DNA of 64,000 nucleotides. Source: Bacteroidales bacterium. Lineage in GTDB: Bacteria > Bacteroidota > Bacteroidia > Bacteroidales > P3. A program made the translations under genes and the position numbers. The stretch lies in contig JAGCVI010000031.1 of NCBI GenBank assembly GCA_017962445.1, positions 62,001 through 126,000 of the forward strand, given 5' to 3'. A model generated the notes under the pieces. The model made no database searches. It was not told the origin of the DNA and saw only the letters and a program-made list of their open reading frames with translations. This document shows, one piece after another, positions 56,238 through 62,335 of this stretch. Numbering within the stretch: position 1 is the stretch's first letter; every line of letters begins with the position of its first letter.

Positions 56238-56762
56238 ATGAGGAAAGTATCATTAATCATCGTTGCATGCTGCCTGATGCTGGGTGCCAGCGCACAGAAC
56301 TCAGGCAAAGAAACTGTAAAAAAATCAAGTAATATGAGCAAGACATTAATAGTTTACTTCTCGGCAACCGGCACCACCAAGGCCGCAGCACAGAAATTGG
56401 CCAAGCAGTACAATGCCGACCTTTATGAAATCACCCCTGAGCAGCCCTACACCGCTGCTGACCTCGACTGGCGTGACAAATCCTCACGCTCAACCATCGA
56501 GATGAAAGACAAGAGCTCACGTCCCGCCATCAAGGGCCGCTGCGAGAATATCTCCGACTACGACACCGTGTGGATTGGCTTTCCCATATGGTGGTACACC
56601 GCCCCGACCATCGTCAACACCTTCATCGAGGCACACGACCTCAGCGGCAAGGTGCTCAACGTTTTCGCTACCAGCGGCGGCAGTACCGTCACAGGTTCCT
56701 ACAACGACCTAAAGAAAGCCTATCCGCAGTACACTTGGGGCGAAAGCAGATTGATGAATTGA
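56238..56762 (+). CDS. Flavodoxin with signal peptide
   Basis: 174 residues. The first 20 form a signal peptide (MRKVSLIIVACCLMLGASAQ, cleavage after ASA). A second in-frame ATG at 56334 begins MSKTLIVYFSATGTTK, a normal cytoplasmic flavodoxin start. The flavodoxin fold shows the FMN phosphate loop FSATGTTK, YDTVWIGFPIWWYTAPTIV and FATSGGSTVTGS. The promoter position favours the longer, exported form; use of the inner ATG cannot be excluded, which would give two forms. A periplasmic flavodoxin needs FMN outside the cytoplasm, so its partner is of interest. Convergent with the AraC gene. Confidence 0.88.
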   Translation: MRKVSLIIVACCLMLGASAQNSGKETVKKSSNMSKTLIVYFSATGTTKAAAQKLAKQYNADLYEITPEQPYTAADLDWRDKSSRSTIEMKDKSSRPAIKGRCENISDYDTVWIGFPIWWYTAPTIVNTFIEAHDLSGKVLNVFATSGGSTVTGSYNDLKKAYPQYTWGESRLMN

Positions 56763-56815
56763 TTTAATTCAGCCCTCAAACATCCAATCAGCAGTACCTC
56801 CAGCGATGGGGGTGC

Positions 56816-57697
56816 TTATTGTTTCTGCTGGCGGAATTCTTTCGGGGTGCAGCCTTTGAGGCGCTTGAAGAAGCGGGCGAAGGTGGTCGTGTCGGCGAAG
56901 TGGAGGCCGTCGGCAATCTGGGCGACGTTGAGAGAGGTTGTCTGCAGCAGCCATGTTGCTTCTTTCAGCAGCATCTGGTCGATGTAGTCGGCTACGGTGC
57001 GGCCACTCACCTGACGCACCACTCGTGAGAGGTAGGTCGTCGTGATGCAGAGGCAGTCGGCATAGAAGGCCATGTTGCGATGCTCGACGAAGTGTTGCGA
57101 CAACAGGCGCAGGAAGTCAAGATAGATCTCCTCGACACGTTTTGGAAAACCATGTTGACCGATGCTGCTCTCCTGCGTGGCCGTCAGGTCAATCAGGAAG
57201 AGGTTGTAAAGCAGGCGCAGGCACCCGTCGCGCTGTGGGTGCGAAACACTCTGATAGTGGATGGCCAGACGCATCAAATCGGCCAAATGTGATGCATCTT
57301 TTGGTTGAAGTTTAAGTTTCGGCTCGGTGAGTTCCACCAGCGAAAAGTAGGCAGCACGGATGGCATCGTGCATATAGGACGAGCGGAGCGTGAAGGTCTC
57401 GTCGGCCAGCAGACAGATGCCTTTATAGTCGTCTGAGGCGGCAACGATTCGTAGCGGCATCCCCGGCGCATATGGATAGATGTCACTCTTGGTGAGCGTG
57501 AACTGCTGGTTGTTGTAGTCGATGGTCAGCCATCCTTTCTCGACAAGCGTAAAGGTGTAGCATGCCATCGTGTCCTGAAGCAGATTGGCACGGAGGGTGA
57601 GAGAAGCGTCCGTTTCGGTGCAGAAAGCTGATATGTCAGCCTCACTCGTTTCTTTATTACCAAGTAAAATGAGCAAACTTTCTGATAAACTGTACAT
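56816..57697 (-). CDS. AraC family transcriptional regulator
   Basis: 293 residues. N-terminal effector part (about 1-185, beta-rich, YTFTLVEKGWLTIDYNNQQFTLTKSDIYPYAPG) and a C-terminal double helix-turn-helix (about 195-290, FYADCLCITTTYLSRVVRQVSGRTVADYIDQ and VAQIADGLHFADTTTFARFFKRLKGCTPKEFRQ). Probably controls the flanking flavodoxin or ferritin-like genes; the gap of 164 bases to the ferritin-like gene is divergent and holds that gene's promoter. Confidence 0.93.
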   Translation of the reverse strand: MYSLSESLLILLGNKETSEADISAFCTETDASLTLRANLLQDTMACYTFTLVEKGWLTIDYNNQQFTLTKSDIYPYAPGMPLRIVAASDDYKGICLLADETFTLRSSYMHDAIRAAYFSLVELTEPKLKLQPKDASHLADLMRLAIHYQSVSHPQRDGCLRLLYNLFLIDLTATQESSIGQHGFPKRVEEIYLDFLRLLSQHFVEHRNMAFYADCLCITTTYLSRVVRQVSGRTVADYIDQMLLKEATWLLQTTSLNVAQIADGLHFADTTTFARFFKRLKGCTPKEFRQQKQ

Positions 57698-57776
57698 TTT
57701 TATATTTTTTCAAGATGCAAAAACACGAAATAATTTTTATATGTTTCGTTTCAGTCGGTTTTTGTTTCGGAAAGAG

Positions 57777-57808
57777 TTTGGATTTTTAGAAAGAAAGGTG
57801 TACTTTTG
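57777..57808 (+). promoter_or_regulatory. Promoter for ferritin-like gene
   Basis: TTTG at 57777-57780, a 20-base spacer and TACTTTTG at 57801-57808: a full Bacteroidota-type match, 54 bases before the ATG. Confidence 0.8.
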
Positions 57809-57862
57809 CATTTAAGTTAAGAGAATAATAATCAACGTTAAATATTTAAAATAAAGAACATT

Positions 57863-58324
57863 ATGACTAAAAAAGAAGCATTGAAGCAGTTCGCCATGTT
57901 CGGCGCCGCTTGGTTTGGAAACAGCAAACAGCATTTTGCCTTCTCGGCCTACGACCGTTTCAACGGCTGGAACAAGCTGGCCGATAAATGGAAAGAGGAA
58001 GCCGAAGAGGAGTGGGTTGAGGCCGAAGAGGTCCTGAATCGTCTGGTGGAACTTGGCTATAAACCCGCTGATTTGCAGAAGCTGATGAAGACCATGGAGT
58101 TTCCCTTCTACGACGACCCCAAGAAGCAGATCGAGAGCGACTACAACCCCGAGGCCATAAAGATGATGAGCGAGATGGCCGAGGCTTTTGCCGACGACTA
58201 CATCACCCAGAAACTCATCTACAAGTGGATTGAGGATGAGAAAGCCCACATGGATTGGGAACGCCAGTACCTCAACTACATCGACAAGCTCGGCTACGAG
58301 AACTTCCTGACAGAAATGATGTAA
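57863..58324 (+). CDS. Ferritin-like four-helix protein with altered metal ligands
   Basis: 153 residues, all helical, resembling bacterioferritin in length and layout. The second metal motif is ExxH at E126-H129 (IEDEKAHMDW). In the first, the His expected of ExxH is replaced by Glu (E50-WV-E53 in EEEWVEAEEV). The ends of the helices match bacterioferritin-style EEVLNRLVELG and YITQKLIYKWIEDE..LNYIDKLGYENF. It could still store or oxidise iron, or be a related stress protein. Divergent AraC neighbour and nearby flavodoxin suggest oxidative or iron control. A radical-SAM gene remnant follows directly. Confidence 0.7.
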   Translation: MTKKEALKQFAMFGAAWFGNSKQHFAFSAYDRFNGWNKLADKWKEEAEEEWVEAEEVLNRLVELGYKPADLQKLMKTMEFPFYDDPKKQIESDYNPEAIKMMSEMAEAFADDYITQKLIYKWIEDEKAHMDWERQYLNYIDKLGYENFLTEMM

Positions 58325-58346
58325 TACCTTGGAACTAGGTGCTTAC

Positions 58347-58548
58347 ATGGCGGAGAGTATCCGCAACATCATGGCGAAAGCCTACCTCAATGTGCTGGGC
58401 AACCCGAGAGAGGCACGCTTTGTAGCCAGGATGCAACGCACCATCAGTAAAGCCGAACGGCGGCGCAAGACGCACCTGGAGAAAGAGGGTGTCGCTGTGC
58501 CGCCGTTTCTTATTGCCAGCATTGCCACCACCTGCAACCTGCAATGCA
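58347..58548 (+). pseudogene. Truncated radical SAM gene (5' part)
   Basis: From ATG 58347 the frame reads MAESIRNIMAKAYLNVLG... to FLIASIATTCNLQC, matching the N-terminus of a radical SAM protein up to the second cysteine of the CxxxCxxC cluster-binding motif. The third cysteine and all later parts are missing: right after the codon near 58546 the frame becomes unrelated sequence and ends at 58763. The gene cannot make a working enzyme. It begins 22 bases after the ferritin-like stop. Confidence 0.75.
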
Positions 58549-58746
58549 AAATTGGTCTCCGTCGGCCACCATACCATCACCGTCACCGACCCGCTGCAAC
58601 GCAGGGTGGAACTCTACGACATCATGGGACGTTGTCTGCAGGTGGCTCCGGGTACGCTGCAAACATCGCTCTCCGTGCCTTGCACAGGCGTCTATCTGCT
58701 GCGTGTCGACGGGCTTCCTGCCCGCAAAGTGGTGGTGGTGATGTAA
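58549..58746 (+). pseudogene. Orphan T9SS sorting-domain fragment
   Basis: In a different frame, starting right after the break, the sequence encodes VSVGHHTITVTDPLQRRVEL, YDIMGRCLQ, LSVPCTGVYLLRVDGLPARKVVVVM and a stop at 58744. This is the last 65 residues of a type A T9SS sorting domain with no upstream gene body. It is the 3' remnant of a lost T9SS cargo gene fused to the radical SAM remnant. Confidence 0.75.
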
Positions 58747-58797
58747 GGGCCTTGTTTACTTGACAAATGTCGCTGTTTTAGATTGTAATCCTCAATT

Positions 58798-60057
58798 ATG
58801 AAAAGAATACTCATTGTAGCTCTCTTATTGTTGTCTTGTCACATCCCGTTGCATTCACAGGTCGTGGCCACTGTCACCGACCAAATTGTAAGTGCACAGG
58901 AATGGTTTGCGGTCATAGGAGAGAGAAATAAATACAATCTGGAAATGCGCTACATTGATTCATTGCCGTATTATATACAGCGGTGCATAGTTCGTGATTC
59001 AATAATCAAATCTCTTGACCGCGACAACGTTGGCTACGATATCATGTTTTGCGAATACCCCGGAACACATCTTTATGAAGCGATTTTGGCACTCGGAAAC
59101 ACTCATTATTGCTACAGCTATTGGTTTATGGGTTACGTCTCCACGCCGCCAGACAGGGAAGGGTGTTGCTCTGCCGTGTCGAAAGACTATATGATTGCCA
59201 ATGCTTTCCAGTATGGGGAGAACGACACATTCTTTATAAACTTCTATCGCATGGACAATGGCGTTATCAGGCCTGTATATAGTTATGCAACAGATTGGGC
59301 TTTCGGCTATTGCGACTCAATGTTCTGGCACGACAACAACACGTTGTACATTCCCGAGTGGGTGTCGGGATCGGAACCGTTGCGCTACCATAAGATCCAT
59401 GTGGACTACAATGCCGAAAGGCTTTGCACTGACACTGTGACCATTGAGATTGTGGTCGATGGCATCGGTATGTATGCACCGAGGGGTGAGGCAAGTAAGC
59501 CACCGTATCCATATCCGTCAACCGCTATAGCATTCCATTACAAAGACGGGTTCTATTACATTCCTGTCGAGGATAGCTGCAGCCTTAGGAATATGAATAT
59601 AGCGCTGCGTGACACTGCTCGACTGACCATCGTGTCGCATCCAGGACGTATTGGACACGCCTATGAAAATCCAATGATGTCAATAATACATGTGGAACGT
59701 GTGAAGTCTGATGCTGTTCATGACACTCTTTGCCGCTTGATTTTAGCTTTCGATACACTCTACGTTACCGATTCAGACGCACATTGGCATGTGGTGAGCG
59801 AATTGAACGGTTGTTTCGGATGGCCGGCGACTAAAATACACGAACCCGTGTGGACACTGCAGATGAACGACGAGTTTTGCCATCGCATTGGAAATATTTT
59901 TCCTCTTGCCGCTGAGTATTATCAGCGAAGTAACAGGATGTGGATTAAAATGTCGTTGCATGAAAGTTATTATTCCGTCAAAGGAATTGGTATACCGGAT
60001 TGTGAACTTTTGTTCGTTTTCAATCGAGACCGGGGTTTCAAGCTTGATTTAAGATAA
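58798..60057 (+). CDS. Secreted unknown, family member 2 of 2 in window
   Basis: 419 residues, signal peptide ending PLHSQ. The C-terminal half (about 215-419) is a paralogue of the whole protein at 55398-56093 with the same order of motifs (GMYAPRGEASKPPYPYPSTA, YYIPVEDSC, ERVKS, HDTLCRLILAFDTLYVTDSDA, EPVWTLQM, LLFVFN). The N-terminal half (about 25-210) is not in the shorter paralogue and has a beta-rich pattern with several Tyr-rich strands (YSYWFMGYVS, YIPEWVSGSEPLRYHKI). No enzyme motif. Followed by a strong terminator, so probably a separate unit. Confidence 0.8.
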   Translation: MKRILIVALLLLSCHIPLHSQVVATVTDQIVSAQEWFAVIGERNKYNLEMRYIDSLPYYIQRCIVRDSIIKSLDRDNVGYDIMFCEYPGTHLYEAILALGNTHYCYSYWFMGYVSTPPDREGCCSAVSKDYMIANAFQYGENDTFFINFYRMDNGVIRPVYSYATDWAFGYCDSMFWHDNNTLYIPEWVSGSEPLRYHKIHVDYNAERLCTDTVTIEIVVDGIGMYAPRGEASKPPYPYPSTAIAFHYKDGFYYIPVEDSCSLRNMNIALRDTARLTIVSHPGRIGHAYENPMMSIIHVERVKSDAVHDTLCRLILAFDTLYVTDSDAHWHVVSELNGCFGWPATKIHEPVWTLQMNDEFCHRIGNIFPLAAEYYQRSNRMWIKMSLHESYYSVKGIGIPDCELLFVFNRDRGFKLDLR

Positions 60058-60060
60058 AAG

Positions 60061-60092
60061 AAAAGAGACGGTGTTAGCCGTCTCTTTTCTTT
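60061..60092 (+). terminator. Intrinsic terminator
   Basis: AAAAGAGACGG (60061-60071), a six-base loop and CCGTCTCTTTTC, an 11-bp perfect stem followed by TTTC. Right after the stop at 60057. The A-rich left arm could also serve the minus strand. Confidence 0.88.
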
Positions 60093-60109
60093 CATTATGT
60101 TGATGGCTA

Positions 60110-60205
60110 TTATTTTTCCATCAGTTTGTTGTCCGAAACAAGCACGTTGACAATCTTGTGGATGTACATCTTCTTCATGCTCTTCTCCAGCGACTTCAAC
60201 TGCTG
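60110..60205 (-). pseudogene. fba 3'-end remnant in frame after the acetyltransferase stop
   Basis: On the minus strand, codons from about 60205 to the stop at 60110-60112 read LKSLEKSMKKM...YIHKIVNVLVSDNKLMEK, which is the C-terminus of the intact fba gene (61029) with small changes. In the most alike 60 bases there are about six differences, nearly all synonymous, so it was once a working second aldolase gene. It is in the same frame as the acetyltransferase gene and follows its stop (60239-60241) directly, so it has lost its own 5' part. Confidence 0.75.
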
Positions 60206-60238
60206 CGTCGCACGCAATTTCCCAATGCTCGTACATGA

Positions 60239-60856
60239 TTACATTGCTCGGATTGTATTCTGAAGTCTGTCAAGGAACTGCGCGGCATGGCCACCGTCCA
60301 TCTGCACATGGTGGAACTGGAAGGAGATGGGCAAAGTTGTGCGGAGCCATCCTTTGTGGTATTTTCCCCATGAAACAAAAGGATTGCTGAATTCATCGGT
60401 ATATTGGTTTACGATGCAGTCAAGTTCCGTGGCTGTCATTGCCGAGGTTCCAATCACCATTGCATCTTCGACGAAAAAACTTTGGCATTTCTCGCTTGCC
60501 TTTTGGGTCAATGCCAGGTAGTCCGTGCTGAATCGTTCCAAATCATCGTAGTAAGGGATGTCGCACGAGTTGATGCCGCCTTCTTTGTTGCTTACAATTA
60601 CGTTGACGGCCAACTTGTCGAACCTGTATAACTTGCCCTGCTCTGGCAGCAGATAAAACTCCTCCATCCGGCTTGCAGCCTTACCGATACACCAGCAAAT
60701 GGACATATTGAATTTCAAACAATTCCTACGACTAAACCTTATAAGTCGTGTCACATCGAAAGTCTTGGTGACAGTGACCATCGGCATGGGCGACGACATC
60801 CACAACTCGAAAGCCCGTGCACGACTTGTATCTTGGGGATTGATCTCTTGTTTCAT
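60239..60856 (-). CDS. Chloramphenicol acetyltransferase (CatA)-like protein
   Basis: 205 residues, close to the 213 of type A CATs. The catalytic motif HHxxxDG is complete: H182-H183-VQM-D187-G188, with H183 as the base. Other matches are the N-terminal RARAFELWMSSPMPMVTVT region, SNPFVSWGKYHKGW and PISFQFHHVQ. The family acetylates chloramphenicol on its 3-hydroxyl, but many chromosomal Bacteroidota members have other or unknown substrates and no resistance effect has been shown. Not flanked by mobile-element genes. Its 3' end is joined to a fragment of fba. Confidence 0.85.
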   Translation of the reverse strand: MKQEINPQDTSRARAFELWMSSPMPMVTVTKTFDVTRLIRFSRRNCLKFNMSICWCIGKAASRMEEFYLLPEQGKLYRFDKLAVNVIVSNKEGGINSCDIPYYDDLERFSTDYLALTQKASEKCQSFFVEDAMVIGTSAMTATELDCIVNQYTDEFSNPFVSWGKYHKGWLRTTLPISFQFHHVQMDGGHAAQFLDRLQNTIRAM

Positions 60857-60969
60857 TTCTCCACTGTTATGAAAAGTTTACTACTGCCAAAAGCTGGACA
60901 CAGGTAAGTCCCTCCAGCGTCCGGCAATCAAATGGTTTCTCCAAACTAATCGTCATTGTCCGATTATCA

Positions 60970-61006
60970 TAAAAACAGTCCAGTGAAATCAATTCACCGG
61001 ACTGTT
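60970..61006 (-). terminator. Terminator after fba (minus strand)
   Basis: AACAGTCC-GTGAA (60974-60987) pairs with TTCAC-GGACTGTT (60993-61006) with one mismatch, and on the minus strand the stem is followed by a run of five T. 23 bases after the fba stop. Confidence 0.8.
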
Positions 61007-61028
61007 ACTTTTACTGTCTTATTGAATA

Positions 61029-62036
61029 CTACTTCTCAAGCAGTTTGTTGTCTGAACCGAGGACATTCACAATCTTGTGGATGTACATCTTCTTCATGCT
61101 TTCGCGAGCAGGTTTCAGATATTGGCGCGGGTCGAAATGGTCAGGATGCTCAGCCATGTGTTTGCGGATGGCGGCGGTCATGGCCAGACGGCTGTCGCTG
61201 TCGATGTTGATTTTGCAGACGGCACTCTTGGCGGCCTTGCGGAGCTGCTCCTCGGGAATACCCACAGCGGCTTTCAGGCAGCCACCGTTGGCGTTGATGG
61301 TGTCGACCTCGTCCTGAGGCACAGAGCTTGAGCCGTGAAGCACGATGGGGAAGCCGGGCAGTTTTTTCTCTATAGCCTCGAGTACGTCGAATGCCAGGGG
61401 AGGAGGAAGCAGACGGCCGGTCTTCGGGTCGACGGTGCACTGCTCGGGTTTGAATTTGTAGGCACCGTGCGAGGTACCGATAGAGATGGCCAACGAGTCG
61501 CATCCGGTGCGTGTGGCGAAATCAATCACCTCTTCAGGCTTGGTGTAGTGGCTTACCTCAGAGGCTACTTCGTCCTCAACGCCGGCCAGCACACCGAGTT
61601 CGCACTCGACGGTGACATCATATTGGTGTGCATATTCTACCACCTGGCGGGATATCTTGATGTTCTCTTCGTAAGGCAGGGCGCTACCGTCGTACATCAC
61701 ACTGCTGAAGCCCATATCGATGCAGCTCTTGCATGTCTCGAAGCTGTCGCCGTGATCCAGGTGCAGCACTATCTCAGGATGGGCGCATCCCAGTTCCTTG
61801 GCATACTCCACGGCACCTTCTGCCATGTAGCGCAGGAGGGTCGGGTTGGCATAGTCGCGGGCGCCTTTGCTCACCTGCAGGATGACGGGACTTTTGGTTT
61901 CGACAGCAGCCTGAATGATGGCCTGCATCTGTTCCATGTTGTTGAAATTGAATGCCGGAATGGCGTAACCGCCATCAACAGCTTTTGCAAACATTTTGCG
62001 GGTGTTCACAAGCCCTATCTTCTTGTAATCTACCAT
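61029..62036 (-). CDS. fba: Class II fructose-bisphosphate aldolase
   Basis: 335 residues. VLHLDHGDSFETC holds the catalytic Asp94 and zinc His95; SVMYDGSALPYEEN, VECELGVLAGVED, ISIGTSHGAYKF and VLHGSSSVP are family motifs. Cleaves fructose-1,6-bisphosphate in glycolysis and works in reverse in gluconeogenesis. Strong promoter 60 bases upstream and a terminator 23 bases downstream: a single-gene unit. A 3' remnant of a second copy lies about 900 bases downstream. Confidence 0.97.
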   Translation of the reverse strand: MVDYKKIGLVNTRKMFAKAVDGGYAIPAFNFNNMEQMQAIIQAAVETKSPVILQVSKGARDYANPTLLRYMAEGAVEYAKELGCAHPEIVLHLDHGDSFETCKSCIDMGFSSVMYDGSALPYEENIKISRQVVEYAHQYDVTVECELGVLAGVEDEVASEVSHYTKPEEVIDFATRTGCDSLAISIGTSHGAYKFKPEQCTVDPKTGRLLPPPLAFDVLEAIEKKLPGFPIVLHGSSSVPQDEVDTINANGGCLKAAVGIPEEQLRKAAKSAVCKINIDSDSRLAMTAAIRKHMAEHPDHFDPRQYLKPARESMKKMYIHKIVNVLGSDNKLLEK

Positions 62037-62092
62037 GTTATTATTTATTTAAATGATTTGTTTCTATGGGTGACTATTGTTGTTATAAAGTG

Positions 62093-62123
62093 CAAAATTA
62101 CAAAAAATTAGATGATTGGCAAA
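62093..62123 (-). promoter_or_regulatory. Promoter for fba
   Basis: Minus strand TTTG (complement of 62120-62123), 19-base spacer, TAATTTTG (complement of 62093-62100). Exact consensus spacing. Confidence 0.82.
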
Positions 62124-62196
62124 AAAAATGTTTGTTTTTAACAGGTAATCCCACCATTTTTTTTGATTTGTTGCATCCGCTTGTCATGGTGCTTTT

Positions 62197-62224
62197 ATCC
62201 GAAAACCATGGCTTTTTTCGGGAT
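62197..62224. repeat. Hairpin downstream of small membrane peptide gene
   Basis: ATCCGAAAA (62197-62205) pairs with TTTTC and GGAT (62215-62224) with one bulged base. It sits just after the minus-strand 29-residue gene, where a terminator would be expected, but no U-tract follows. Confidence 0.4.
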
Positions 62225-62239
62225 TGGGGATGCAAGGGA

Positions 62240-62329
62240 CTATTTGTTTTTCTTTTTCCAGTCGAAGTAAATCATTCCGGCTGTCCAGATAAGGGCACAG
62301 CCTATTGCCCATAATACGCCTGAGTTCAT
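62240..62329 (-). CDS. 29-residue single-helix membrane peptide
   Basis: A short frame begins 6 bases after the stop of the large T9SS gene: MNSGVLWAIGCALIWTAGMI, continuing YFDWKKKNK and a TAG stop at 62240-62242. It has one predicted membrane helix and a basic tail, as tiny membrane peptides often do. No family is recognised. It is the only sensible reading frame in this gap and its position suggests translation from the same transcript. It may still be chance. Confidence 0.45.
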   Translation of the reverse strand: MNSGVLWAIGCALIWTAGMIYFDWKKKNK

Positions 62330-62335
62330 GGTTGG

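Noticed and set aside
60239..60856. Acquired antibiotic-resistance cassette
   Set aside because: The CatA-like gene has no transposase, integrase or terminal repeats beside it; chromosomal relatives often have other roles.
60867..60956. Minus-strand 29-codon frame between fba and the acetyltransferase gene
   Set aside because: Short, mixed composition, and no promoter or family; most likely chance in a spacer.
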